From Streptomyces diacarni (lineage in GTDB: Bacteria; Actinomycetota; Actinomycetes; Streptomycetales; Streptomycetaceae): 64,000 nt of DNA. Under the pieces are notes generated by a model. That model saw only the letters and a program-made list of their open reading frames with translations. It did not search any database and was not told the origin of the DNA. Of the stretch, positions 36,811-45,012 are shown one piece after another. Each line of letters opens with the position of its first letter. Position 1 is the stretch's first letter. Position numbers and translations under genes: made by a program. The stretch lies in contig NZ_QOIN01000047.1 of assembly GCF_003323715.1 (NCBI RefSeq), positions 186,001 to 250,000 of the forward strand. The letters are read 5' to 3'.

Positions 36811-37950
36811 TCAGGGCCGGGGCTGAGCCCGTACGAGGGTGTCGCCCGCGGCCGTGCGGTAGTAGAGGACGGAGCGGCCCGCCCGCCGCCGGTGCACCAG
36901 CCCGGCATCGCGGAGGACCTTCAGGTGGCGGCCCGTCGACCCGAGGCTCTGACCGGTGAGGCCCACGAGCTGGGTGGTGCTCATGGGGGACTCCAGGAGC
37001 ACCAGCACCGCAGCCCGCGCCCGCCCGAGCAGCACCCCCAGAGCGTGCGGAGCAGGCGGTCCCTCCCCCTCGGCAAGCGCACCGGCACAGGGATAGACCA
37101 CCGCGTACCGGGGCCCGGCCTCCACACCTCGGGGCCGGGCCTCCGCACCTCGGGGCCGGGCCCCGGTCCGCGAGCTGTCGGGCCCGCCGGGGTCCGGGGC
37201 GTCGTCAAGGCCGGCACCGGGTTCGACCCCGTGGCCGTCCGCCGGGGTGCCGTGACGGCAGGGGGCGGCCTCCCAGGAGACCCACCCGGTGCGTGGGGTC
37301 ACCGGGACGAACATCAGGCGGCCTCCCGCCAGATCGCGGGGCGGGTTGTCCCACGCGTTGATCTGGAGCCGGCTGCCACCGAGCCAGCGCATGCCGGGCC
37401 GCATGGCGTCCAGCGCCGCCGCCCAGCCGCCGCGGCTGAGCTGTGCGGTGCGCGCCACCACGTCGGCCTCCAGCGCCCGCCGGCGCCGTGGCCAGTACGG
37501 CAGCACCGTCGCGCGCCACACCCAGGTGAGGGTGTCCGCCGTGCGGGGCGGCAGGTCGTCCCGGCGCAGCGGCGGTGGCAGCGGGCCACTCGTCCCCAGC
37601 GAGACCAGCAGGTCGGCGCGTGCCGCAGCGGGCGGCGTCCCGCGGATGCGCTCGACCTCCTCCTCGAACGAGGCCTCCGTGCGCGGGCGTTCGCGGGGCT
37701 CGGGGGTGGGCGTGAGGAAGTCGGCGTTCCACGTGGATCCGAGGGCCGCGCGGATCAGCAGCGCCGTGACCGGGTCGGCGGCCTGGCGGGCACGGTAGGC
37801 GGACAGGTGCGCGTCGAGCCAGGCGCGCTCGCCGGGATGGGTGGGGCTGCCGCTCTCCAGCACCTTGAGAGCGGCGATCGCCTCCGCGAGCGGCGAGATC
37901 ACGAAGCGGCTGCCCGCGAGCACGTCGGCGTTGATCTGCCACCACCCCAC
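36811..37950 (-). CDS. ArsR-type regulator with DUF5937 N-terminal domain
   Basis: The 379-residue protein has an N-terminal DUF5937-like region (DVLAGSRFVISPLAEAIAALKVL, then the W-rich WVWRATVLPYWPRRR) and a C-terminal ArsR winged helix (LGRARAAVLVLLESPMSTTQLVGLTGQSLGSTGRHLKVLRDAGLVHRRR). Between them is a Pro/Arg/Gly-rich insert containing ARPRGAEARPRGVE repeats. No metal-binding Cys motif is seen, so it is not a simple metal sensor. GTG 37950 has GGAGG six bases ahead. It is divergent from an MFS exporter gene, its likely target. Confidence 0.8.
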   Translation of the reverse strand: MGWWQINADVLAGSRFVISPLAEAIAALKVLESGSPTHPGERAWLDAHLSAYRARQAADPVTALLIRAALGSTWNADFLTPTPEPRERPRTEASFEEEVERIRGTPPAAARADLLVSLGTSGPLPPPLRRDDLPPRTADTLTWVWRATVLPYWPRRRRALEADVVARTAQLSRGGWAAALDAMRPGMRWLGGSRLQINAWDNPPRDLAGGRLMFVPVTPRTGWVSWEAAPCRHGTPADGHGVEPGAGLDDAPDPGGPDSSRTGARPRGAEARPRGVEAGPRYAVVYPCAGALAEGEGPPAPHALGVLLGRARAAVLVLLESPMSTTQLVGLTGQSLGSTGRHLKVLRDAGLVHRRRAGRSVLYYRTAAGDTLVRAQPRP

Positions 37951-38028
37951 AGCCCACCTCCGTCAGCCGCCCGAACCGAAAGTGACCGCCCGGCCGTGAC
38001 GCGGGCCGAGTTGACCGTGACCCGCCGG

Positions 38029-38140
38029 CTCGTCCCCCCGACTCGTCCGCCGGCTCGTCCCCCCGACTCGTCCGTTGTCTCGTCCGCCGGCTCGTCCGTT
38101 GGCTCGTCCGCCGGTTCGCCCCTCGGGGCGCTCGTTGGTG
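38029..38140. repeat. Imperfect repeats of a CGTCCGCCGGCTCGTCC type in the ArsR/MFS intergenic region
   Basis: The stretch consists of blocks such as CGCCGGCTCGTCCCCCCGA and CGTCCGTTGGCTCGTCC repeated with a period near 21-25 bases. It occupies the middle of the 279-base gap between the ArsR gene and the MFS gene, so it could hold multiple regulator sites. Confidence 0.55.
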
Positions 38141-38229
38141 CCCTCGTTGTTTCGTCCGCTGTTTCGGCCGTCGTTTCGCCCTGGTGCGAAACAGTAACCG
38201 CCTCCGCAGAGCCGCCCCACACTCCCTCC

Positions 38230-39483
38230 ATGCGCACCTACCGCGAACTTTTCCGGGCGCCCGAGTTCGCCCCTCTCTTCCTCACCAGCGCACTGCACGT
38301 CGCGGGCCACACGGTGAGCGGCCTGGCCCTGGGCACGCTCATCTACGCGGCCACCGGCTCCCCTCTGCTCTCCTCCCTCGCCATGTTCGGGCCCTCCCTG
38401 GCCCAGCTCATCGGCGCGACGACGCTGCTGTCGGCCGCCGACCGGGTACCACCCCGCGCCGCACTGGCCGGGCTGCCGCTCGCGTTCGCCCTCGGGACCG
38501 CCGCACAGGCCGTGCCGGGACTGCCCGTCGTCGCCTCGTTCTCCGTACTGCTCGCCCTGGGTGTGCTGGCCTCGCTCGGAGGCGGTGTGCGATACGGACT
38601 CCTCAGCGAAATCCTCGCCAAGGACGGTTACCTCCTGGGGCGTTCGGTGCTCAACATGTCGACCGGCATCACCCAGATCTGCGGATACGCACTCGGTGGA
38701 GTGCTCGTCACCTTCCTCTCTCCGCGCGGCACCCTGCTGGCCGGTGCCGCGCTCTACCTGGCGAGCGCCGGCACCGCGTGGCTGGGGCTCCGTCGGCGCC
38801 CGCCTCGCGCCACCGGCCGCCCGTCCGTGGCCGCGACCTGGCGGACCAACTCCCTGCTGTGGTCCTCCCCCGCGCGCCGCTCCGTCTACCTGGGGCTGTG
38901 GGTGCCCAACGGGCTGGTAGTCGGCTGCGAATCCCTCTACGTTCCCTACGCTCCGCACGAGGCCGGGCTGCTGTTCGCCTGCGGCGCGGTGGGCATGCTG
39001 GCCGGGGACACCGCCATGGGCCGCTTCGTGCCCCAGCGGTGGCGCAGACGACTGCCCGCGCCGATGCTCGCGCTGCTGGCCACCCCCTTCCTCCTCTTCG
39101 TCCTGCGCCCACCCCTGCCCCTCGCGGCCGGGCTGGTGACGCTGGCGACGGTCGGCTTCGCCGCCAGCCTGCTGCTCCAGGAGCGGCTGTTGGAGTTGAC
39201 GCCCGAGAGCCTGAGCGGGCACGCGCTGGGGCTGCACGCTTCCGGCATGCTGGCCATGCAGGGCGTGGGAGCCACACTCGCGGGCGCCGTCGCCGAACGG
39301 ACCTCCCCCGCCACCGCCATGACCCTCATCGCCGCGCTCTCCCTGACCGTGACGCTCTCGCTGGCGCGGGGCCTCACTCCAGCCGGCCACCCACGCCCGA
39401 GCGCCCCGCGGGAACACCCACCAACCGCACCGTCACCCGCTCCCGCACGCTCTCTCCGAGCACCGCGACGACGGCGTCCGTGA
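38230..39483 (+). CDS. MFS transporter
   Basis: The 417-residue protein has ten to twelve hydrophobic segments. It starts with MRTYRELFRAPEFAPLFLTSALHVAGHTVSGLALGTL-type opening (landmarks FRAPEF and GLALGTLIY), the usual beginning of actinobacterial ArsR-linked MFS exporters, and ends in a Pro/Arg-rich tail. It is divergent from the ArsR/DUF5937 gene, which probably represses it. The last 110 bases overlap the 3' end of the facing tautomerase gene. Confidence 0.84.
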   Translation: MRTYRELFRAPEFAPLFLTSALHVAGHTVSGLALGTLIYAATGSPLLSSLAMFGPSLAQLIGATTLLSAADRVPPRAALAGLPLAFALGTAAQAVPGLPVVASFSVLLALGVLASLGGGVRYGLLSEILAKDGYLLGRSVLNMSTGITQICGYALGGVLVTFLSPRGTLLAGAALYLASAGTAWLGLRRRPPRATGRPSVAATWRTNSLLWSSPARRSVYLGLWVPNGLVVGCESLYVPYAPHEAGLLFACGAVGMLAGDTAMGRFVPQRWRRRLPAPMLALLATPFLLFVLRPPLPLAAGLVTLATVGFAASLLLQERLLELTPESLSGHALGLHASGMLAMQGVGATLAGAVAERTSPATAMTLIAALSLTVTLSLARGLTPAGHPRPSAPREHPPTAPSPAPARSLRAPRRRRP

Positions 39484-39766
39484 TCGCGGATATCAGCTTC
39501 TCCGGAGCCCGGGCGAAGTTCGGATGGTGGAACATGGCCTCCTTCGAGCGCAGGGTGACGAACGGGGAGGGCTCTTCCGTCAGCTTCCCGCCCACTCCCC
39601 AGCGCCCCTGCTCCACGCCGATCAACTCGACGGCGACGATCTCGCGGAACGACTCCGGATAGACCGTCAACGCCGCCTCCGTCAGCTCCTCCACGAGCCG
39701 GGCGCTCACCGGCGAGTCCTCCCCTCCCAGAACCGCCTCGTGAATCTGCACTTCGAAGTGCGGCAT
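39374..39766 (-). CDS. Tautomerase-family protein
   Basis: A 130-residue protein starting MPHFEVQIHE; Pro2 becomes the N-terminal catalytic base after Met removal, which identifies the 4-oxalocrotonate tautomerase/MIF-like superfamily. The length corresponds to a fused double unit: a second copy-like segment (VTVRLVGVPAGRSGVGG after VAVELIGVEQGRWGVGG) shows the internal repeat. ATG 39766 follows GGGGGAGAAGCC. Such genes often sit beside a MarR gene, as here. The 3' end overlaps the MFS gene on the opposite strand. Confidence 0.85.
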   Translation of the reverse strand: MPHFEVQIHEAVLGGEDSPVSARLVEELTEAALTVYPESFREIVAVELIGVEQGRWGVGGKLTEEPSPFVTLRSKEAMFHHPNFARAPEKLISAITDAVVAVLGESVRERVTVRLVGVPAGRSGVGGRLE

Positions 39767-39829
39767 GGCTTCTCCCCCTATCGGCAAGGTGAGGAAACGG
39801 GCGACTACCATGCAGAAGCCCGATTCCTC

Positions 39830-39859
39830 TTTGATGTCAAAACATCTTTGGTTGCAAAG
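39830..39859. promoter_or_regulatory. AT-rich overlapping inverted repeats, likely MarR operator
   Basis: TTTGA-TG-TCAAA (39830-39841), GATGT-CAAA-ACATC (39833-39846) and CTTTG-GTTG-CAAAG (39846-39859) lie between the divergent tautomerase and MarR starts. They stand out against the GC-rich surroundings and are the expected place for binding of the neighbouring MarR protein. Confidence 0.6.
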
Positions 39860-39878
39860 CTAATGGGAGGCCAGCGCG

Positions 39879-40460
39879 ATGTCAACGGACGGCCACAGAA
39901 GGGAAACCGAGCAGGATCCCCGGCGGGACGGGGGCCTCGCCGAGGACGAAGCCGTGCGGGCGCTCCTGCAGTTGATGCCCCGCATCGTCGGCCGGGTCAA
40001 GCGCCTCCCCGTCCCCGAAGAGCTGCAGTCCCTCGCGCTGGCGCCCCGCCACCTCTCCCTGCTCTCACTCCTCCTCTTCGACGGCCCGAGCACCGTCAGC
40101 GACCTGGCGGCACGGCTGGAGGTGGCACCCACCACGGTCAGCCTCATGGTGGGCGAGCTGAGTCGGAAAGGGGTGCTGGAGCGGCGAGAGGACGAGAACG
40201 ACCGGCGGCGCCGCATCGTGAGCATCGCCGAGGGCAAGCGCACCACGATCTCCGGTTGGCTCGCGCGCGGCGCCGACGCCTGGCGCCACGCGCTCAGGAC
40301 CCTCTCCCCGCTCGAGCGGGCCCTGGTGGTGACGACTCTGCGGGCGTACGAGGACGCCGCGTCGGACGAGGACACGGCTTCTGACGGGGGCACGGCTTCT
40401 GACGGGGGCACTGAGGCGGAGGGCGGGGACTCATCGGCCGGCGTCACCCGAAAGAGCTGA
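39879..40460 (+). CDS. MarR family transcriptional regulator
   Basis: The 193-residue protein has the MarR core LLSLLLFDGPSTVSDLAARLEVAPTTVSLMVGELSRKGVLERRED-x-DRRRR with the conserved D-x-R wing, and the C-terminal helices of the dimer interface. The last 30 residues are acidic repeats (SDEDTASDGGTASDGG). ATG 39879 has GGGAGG eight bases ahead. It is divergent from the tautomerase gene across AT-rich inverted repeats and probably controls both. The signal molecule is not known. Confidence 0.85.
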   Translation: MSTDGHRRETEQDPRRDGGLAEDEAVRALLQLMPRIVGRVKRLPVPEELQSLALAPRHLSLLSLLLFDGPSTVSDLAARLEVAPTTVSLMVGELSRKGVLERREDENDRRRRIVSIAEGKRTTISGWLARGADAWRHALRTLSPLERALVVTTLRAYEDAASDEDTASDGGTASDGGTEAEGGDSSAGVTRKS

Positions 40461-40495
40461 CCGCCGCGCCGGAGACGCCGTCCGGCAGGAACGCG

Positions 40496-40537
40496 CGAGG
40501 GCCCGCGTGGATCGTGAAAGATCCACGCGGGCCCTCG
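40496..40537. terminator. 18-bp perfect hairpin terminator
   Basis: CGAGGGCCCGCGTGGATC at 40496-40513 pairs perfectly with 40520-40537 around the loop GTGAAA. It is located after the MarR stop and ahead of the mdh stop on the other strand, so it can end both transcripts. Confidence 0.85.
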
Positions 40538-40549
40538 TCCGGCGGTGGC

Positions 40550-40575
40550 GGTCCGCCGCTCAGCGGCGGCGGACC
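40550..40575. terminator. Second hairpin between marR and mdh
   Basis: GGTCCGCCGC at 40550-40559 pairs with 40566-40575, loop of six bases. It follows the strong terminator by 12 bases and may stop transcription from mdh on the minus strand. Confidence 0.55.
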
Positions 40576-40711
40576 GGCGCGCGCAGTGGCCCGGAGCGCG
40601 CGGGCGCCGGGCCGCGCAGTGCCGTTTCGCGTCACGAAGCCCACGGACCGCCGGGCGGCACAGTGCCGCTTCGTGTCGCTCCGTTTCGCGCCGCGCCGGC
40701 CGCGCTGCTCG

Positions 40712-41710
40712 TCAGATCAGGCCGAGACCGCGCACCGCGTCGCGCTCGTCGGTCAGCTCCTTGACGGACGCGTCGATGCGGGTGCGGGAGAACTCGTTGA
40801 TCTCCAGGCCCTGGACGATCTCGTACGCGCCGTCCTTCGTGGTGACCGGGAAGGAGGAGATGATGCCCTCCGGCACGCCGTAGGAGCCGTCCGAGGGGAT
40901 GCCCATGGAGGCCCAGTCGCCCTCGTCGGTGCCGTTGACCCAGGTGTGAACGTGGTCGATGGCGGCGTTGGCGGCGGAGGCGGCCGAGGAGGCGCCGCGG
41001 GCGTCGATGATGGCGGCGCCGCGCTTGGCGACGGTCGGGATGAACTCGTCGGCCAGCCACTTCTCGTCGTTCACGACCTGGGCGGCGTTCTTGCCGGAGA
41101 TCTCGGCGTGGAAGATGTCCGGGTACTGGGTCGCGGAGTGGTTGCCCCAGATCGTCAGCTTCTTGATGTCGGCGACGGTGGAGCCGGTCTTCTTGGCGAG
41201 CTGGGTAAGCGCGCGGTTGTGGTCGAGGCGGGTCATGGCGGTGAACCGCTCGGCCGGCACGTCCGGCGCGGCCGCCTGGGCGATCAGCGCGTTCGTGTTG
41301 GCCGGGTTACCGACGACGAGGACCTTGACGTCGTCGGCGGCGTGGTCGTTGATGGCCTTGCCCTGCGGCTTGAAGATGCCGCCGTTGGCCTCGAGCAGGT
41401 CGCCGCGCTCCATGCCCTTGGTGCGGGGACGGGCGCCGACGAGCAGGCCGACGTTGGTGCCGTCGAAGGCCACGTTCGGGTCGTCGGTGATGTCGATGCC
41501 CTGGAGCAGCGGGAAGGCGCAGTCGTCCAGCTCCATCGCGGTGCCCTCGGCGGCCTTCAGCGCCGGGGTGATCTCCAGCAGGCGCAGCCTGACCGGCACG
41601 TCCGCGCCCAACAGCTGGCCTGAGGCGATGCGGAAGAGCAGCGCGTAGCCGATCTGGCCTGCGGCGCCGGTGACGGTGACGTTGACGGGGCTGACGGGAG
41701 TGCGGGTCAT
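40712..41710 (-). CDS. mdh: Malate dehydrogenase
   Basis: The 332-residue enzyme interconverts malate and oxaloacetate with NAD in the TCA cycle. Signatures are GAAGQIGYALLFRIASG (NAD loop), ARPRTKGMERGDLL (arginine loop), TRLDHNRA and the catalytic His in IWGNHSATQYPD. This is the long MDH type (cytosolic-MDH-like) typical of Streptomyces and other actinobacteria. ATG 41710 has GGAGAACGCC in front. It is an isolated transcription unit. Confidence 0.96.
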   Translation of the reverse strand: MTRTPVSPVNVTVTGAAGQIGYALLFRIASGQLLGADVPVRLRLLEITPALKAAEGTAMELDDCAFPLLQGIDITDDPNVAFDGTNVGLLVGARPRTKGMERGDLLEANGGIFKPQGKAINDHAADDVKVLVVGNPANTNALIAQAAAPDVPAERFTAMTRLDHNRALTQLAKKTGSTVADIKKLTIWGNHSATQYPDIFHAEISGKNAAQVVNDEKWLADEFIPTVAKRGAAIIDARGASSAASAANAAIDHVHTWVNGTDEGDWASMGIPSDGSYGVPEGIISSFPVTTKDGAYEIVQGLEINEFSRTRIDASVKELTDERDAVRGLGLI

Positions 41711-41753
41711 GGCGTTCTCCGTAGTACCTGACGTGGCTGGCGGGTGGCCGGAA

Positions 41754-41773
41754 GTCTCTCTACGTCAAGAGAC
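41754..41773. promoter_or_regulatory. Inverted repeat GTCTCT-N8-AGAGAC upstream of mdh
   Basis: The arms lie at 41754-41759 and 41768-41773, 44 bases upstream of the mdh start, with TTGACG inside on the minus strand as a possible -35 box. A role as operator in the mdh promoter is plausible but not shown. Confidence 0.4.
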
Positions 41774-41933
41774 CCATCGGCCAGGCTATCCGACCCCGTC
41801 CCCGCCGCACCCCCGGGTCGGACCAAGGGGCGCCGCACCCGGGTTTCGCCTGGCTGTCCGAGCGGCCGTGCCGAGGGACGGCCGACGCCGCTCCGTCAGG
41901 GGGTGGAATCCGGCGCTGCGGCCGGCCTCGCGT

Positions 41934-43232
41934 TCACGGCACCGTCCGGCCCGGGGTGGTGCAGCCCTCGCCGCCCGCGGCCGTCGTCGCGCAGGCGCGC
42001 GCGTCCTCCTCGGTCGGTGCGGAGACCATCGCGGTGTACGCGTCGGTCGCCGTCACCGTGTCGCTCTCCTTCTGCCCGCCCGGGCCGGTGATGCGCAGCA
42101 CGTCGTCGGCCGCCGCGCCGCTGATCCTCCCCCACGCCGCCTTGCAGACGTCGCTGTAGCGCACCTCGACGAGGCCTGAGCCGGCCCGTGCCGAGCTGAC
42201 GGTCGTGGCGTGTGTACCACCGCAGCCCATGGCCTCCGGGTCCTGACCCGAGCAGTCCTCGCCCGCGCACTTCACCCCTGCGGGCAGCTTCCGGGTCTTC
42301 TCCGTGGGGGGCGGCTTCGGTTTGGCCGCCTCGTCCTCGGCGCCGCCCAGGTCGAGGAAGAGGACCGCCCCCGCGACGAGGACGAGCACGCCCACAAGCG
42401 CCGCGAGCAGGACGGTGACCTTGCGTCGGCCTCGGCCGCCACGCCCCTGGCGTCCGCTGCTCGCCTCCCCCGTGTCCGGCGCGCGGGACCCCGTCACGTC
42501 GGGACCGGTTCCGGGAGGGCTGGTTCCGGAGGGACCGGTCCCTCCGGAAAGGCCGGTGGTGCCGGAGCCGGACGCCTGCTCGCCTGCGCCGCCGCGCCGC
42601 TGTCCCGGCACCTGGTGGTCACGTGTGCCGGGTCCCGCGGCACCCGCCGCACGGATGGCGTCCTTGCGCAGGACGGCCGTCTCCCTGTCCGGGGGCGGTC
42701 CGCCGCTCAACGGTTCGCCAGCGGACGGAGCGCTCGCGGGCTGGTCGCTCCAGGGGAGTTCCTCTGCGGACCGTGCGCCACCGGACGGTCCACCGGACCG
42801 CGCGTTACCGGAGCGCTCGCCCTTGCGCCGTCTGCGGCCCTTGTCCTGTCCGGCTCCTGACTCGCCTTCGAACGGCTCCTGCCCGGTCGCCTCGGCTCCG
42901 TTCAGCGCGGCTCGGGCCTGGGCGATGCTGATGGCCTCCAGGGTGGTGTCGTGCCGCATCTCGCTGCGGCTCCATGCCCGTTCGGCCAGCTCCCACATGG
43001 TGCCGAGGTGGCGTACGTCCGTGCCGGTCACCTCGGCAAGGGCCTGGGTGGCGCCGCGAGGCGGCAGCAACCGGCCGCTGAGGTAGCGCTCCCACGACGA
43101 CTTGCTGTAGCCGGTGCGGTCGGCGAGGCCCGCGATGCTCAGTCCGCTGCGGTCGACGAGCCGCCGCAACTGGTTCGCGAACTCCCGGATCTGCGGGTCC
43201 AGATCCTCCGGTAGCGACCTCCACCGAGGCAT
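41934..43232 (-). CDS. Membrane-spanning XRE-HTH protein with outer DUF2690 domain
   Basis: The 432-residue protein has an N-terminal HTH (LVDRSGLSIAGLADRTGYSKSSWERYLSGRLLPP, 25-60), a Gly/Ser/Pro-rich low-complexity linker (105-265), one membrane helix at about 270-292, and an outer domain with DUF2690 features (KCAGEDCSGQDPEAMGCGG, VEVRYSDVCKAAWGRI), with cysteines likely in disulfides. This topology links an outside sensor to cytoplasmic DNA binding. The biological signal is unknown. GC-rich tandem-like segments account for the linker. Same strand as mdh, 223 bases upstream of it. Confidence 0.85.
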   Translation of the reverse strand: MPRWRSLPEDLDPQIREFANQLRRLVDRSGLSIAGLADRTGYSKSSWERYLSGRLLPPRGATQALAEVTGTDVRHLGTMWELAERAWSRSEMRHDTTLEAISIAQARAALNGAEATGQEPFEGESGAGQDKGRRRRKGERSGNARSGGPSGGARSAEELPWSDQPASAPSAGEPLSGGPPPDRETAVLRKDAIRAAGAAGPGTRDHQVPGQRRGGAGEQASGSGTTGLSGGTGPSGTSPPGTGPDVTGSRAPDTGEASSGRQGRGGRGRRKVTVLLAALVGVLVLVAGAVLFLDLGGAEDEAAKPKPPPTEKTRKLPAGVKCAGEDCSGQDPEAMGCGGTHATTVSSARAGSGLVEVRYSDVCKAAWGRISGAAADDVLRITGPGGQKESDTVTATDAYTAMVSAPTEEDARACATTAAGGEGCTTPGRTVP

Positions 43233-43450
43233 GGCCTCCCCCTCGTCCCCGACTGCGCTGTGTGCCTTCCCTTCCCCCGTGTGTGCGCCGGCCCCGGGTC
43301 ACCGGGTCGCGTACCGGCTGCCCAGGGGGATGCAGGCGGCCAGGATGACAGCTCCGGAAGCGGGGGCGCACGGGGGTGTCACGGGCCGTGACCCACACCC
43401 GCGCACAACCCCCTCGTCCACGCGTACGACCCCTAGTCTGCCAGCCCGTC

Positions 43451-43520
43451 CGGACGCCAACCGTTGCGTCCGTCACGTACCACTCACACGAGTGGTACGC
43501 GGCCTCGCCGTTGGCGTCCG
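43451..43520. other. Nested inverted repeats (two concentric stems), 3' of the folD operon
   Basis: CGGACGCCAAC (43451-43461) pairs with GTTGGCGTCCG (43510-43520), and inside it CGTACCACT (43476-43484) pairs with AGTGGTACG (43491-43499) around a six-base loop. Both are perfect. The element begins 21 bases beyond the DUF3017 stop on the minus strand, so it may be the operon terminator or a structured RNA. A further palindrome GTCACG-GGC-CGTGAC is at 43378-43392. The rest of the 309-base gap 43233-43541 shows nothing more. Confidence 0.6.
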
Positions 43521-43541
43521 ACCCGTCAGCTGAGCGTGCGG

Positions 43542-44075
43542 TCAGCGGACCGTGAAGTGCACGATCGTGTCGAGGAACGGCACCGTCAACAGGGGTTTGG
43601 GCTGGGCCATCAGGGCCAGGAGCACGATGACCAGGCCCAGTACGCCGTAGAGCACCATGTCGGTGAAGCGGGAGCGGACGGCCAGCATGCCGACCGACGG
43701 CTTCGCCCAGCGCAGCACCGCACCGCCCATCAGCGCCAGACCGATGATCAAGGTACCGGAGCGGAACTCGATCACCGTCACCAGCAGCCCGACCAGCACA
43801 CCCGCGCACACGGCCAGCAGCGGCCACTGCCGGTAGGGGGCCGGGTGGTGCCCTCCGACCGCACGTCCGCCGCCCTCGGGCCGCGCGGTGTCCCGGGTGA
43901 GCACGGGGAAGCGCCGCGAGCGCCTGCGCGGCGCGGCAGCGGCCTGCTGCCGCCCGTCGGACGGCGGCTCCCCGGCGGCGGCCGCCTGCTGTCCGTCGGC
44001 TGCCGGCTGTTCGGTGTCCGCCGTCTTCTCCGTACGCGTCGCGGGCTCCGTCCCCGCCTCGTTCTCCTTGCTCAT
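43542..44075 (-). CDS. DUF3017 membrane protein
   Basis: The 177-residue protein has a charged Ala/Gln/Glu-rich N-terminal half and three hydrophobic helices (about 90-108, 111-125 and 140-160). Its place directly after folD, with an eight-base gap and GAGGGCGGCC before ATG, is the arrangement I know for DUF3017 proteins in Streptomyces. The function is unknown; co-translation with folD suggests only co-expression. Confidence 0.82.
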   Translation of the reverse strand: MSKENEAGTEPATRTEKTADTEQPAADGQQAAAAGEPPSDGRQQAAAAPRRRSRRFPVLTRDTARPEGGGRAVGGHHPAPYRQWPLLAVCAGVLVGLLVTVIEFRSGTLIIGLALMGGAVLRWAKPSVGMLAVRSRFTDMVLYGVLGLVIVLLALMAQPKPLLTVPFLDTIVHFTVR

Positions 44076-44083
44076 GGCCGCCC

Positions 44084-44938
44084 TCAGCGCGCCGCCGCCT
44101 CGGCCGCTTCCACGACGTTGACGAGCAGCTGGGCCCGCGTCATCGGGCCGACACCGCCCGGGTTGGGCGAGAGCCAGCCGGCGACCTCGGCGACCCCCGG
44201 GTGTACGTCGCCGACGATCTTGCCGTTCTCGTCCCTGCTGACGCCCACGTCGAGCACGGCCGCGCCCTCCCGCACGTACTCCGGCTTGATCAGGTGCGGC
44301 ACCCCGGCGGCGGCGACGACGATGTCGGCCTGGCGCAGCGCTCCGGGCAGGTCCCGGGTGCCGGTGTGGCACTGGGTGACGGTCGCGTTCTCACTGCGCC
44401 GGGTCAGCAGCAGCGGCAGCGGGCGGCCCGCCGTCACGCCGCGCCCGACCACCACGACGTGGGCGCCGTCCAGTTCGACGCCGTAGCGGCGCAGCAGCAC
44501 GATCATGCCCTGGGGTGTGCAGGGCAGCGGCGCCGGCTTGTTGAGCACGAGGCGGCCCAGGTTCGTGGGGTGGAGCCCGTCGGCGTCCTTGGCCGGGTCC
44601 ATCAGCTCCAGCACCCGGTTGACGTCGATGCCCTTGGGGAGCGGGAGCTGGACGATGTAGCCGGTGCAGGCCGGATCCTCGTTCAGCTCGCGGACCACCG
44701 CTTCGATCTCCTCCTGCGTCGCGGTGGCGGGGAGAGCGCGCTGGATGGAGTTGACGCCGATCTGCCGGCTGTCGCGGTGCTTGCCCGCGACGTACTTCTG
44801 CGAGCCGACGTCGTCGCCGACGAGCAGCGTGCCGAGGCCGGGCGTGACGCCCTTGGCCTTGAGCGCCTCGACGCGCACGGTGAGATCGGATTTGATCGCG
44901 GCGGCGGTGGCCTTGCCATCGAGAATCTGGGCGGTCAT
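44084..44938 (-). CDS. folD: Methylenetetrahydrofolate dehydrogenase/cyclohydrolase
   Basis: The 284-residue bifunctional enzyme converts 5,10-methylene-THF to 10-formyl-THF with NADP. Visible are Tyr49 and Lys53 of the YVxxK active site (KYVAGKHRDSRQIGV), VQLPLPKGID, DGLHPTNLGRL, PCTPQGM and GRGVTAGRPLPLLL, and the C-terminal GGVGPMTRAQLLVN. It supplies one-carbon units for purine synthesis; purH and purN, which use 10-formyl-THF, lie 5 kb away. GAGG stands eight bases before ATG 44938. It heads the operon with DUF3017. Confidence 0.95.
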   Translation of the reverse strand: MTAQILDGKATAAAIKSDLTVRVEALKAKGVTPGLGTLLVGDDVGSQKYVAGKHRDSRQIGVNSIQRALPATATQEEIEAVVRELNEDPACTGYIVQLPLPKGIDVNRVLELMDPAKDADGLHPTNLGRLVLNKPAPLPCTPQGMIVLLRRYGVELDGAHVVVVGRGVTAGRPLPLLLTRRSENATVTQCHTGTRDLPGALRQADIVVAAAGVPHLIKPEYVREGAAVLDVGVSRDENGKIVGDVHPGVAEVAGWLSPNPGGVGPMTRAQLLVNVVEAAEAAAR

Positions 44939-45012
44939 GCGCCCATCCTCGCGGATGCGGACCCCGTCTCTCCACTCAGGCTCCACTCGGGCCCCGCACG
45001 GGGCTCCGCTCG

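Noticed and set aside
42805..43827. 340-codon minus-strand frame across the folD-XRE gap
   Set aside because: It covers the XRE N terminus in another frame and the nested inverted repeats; no domain or start support.
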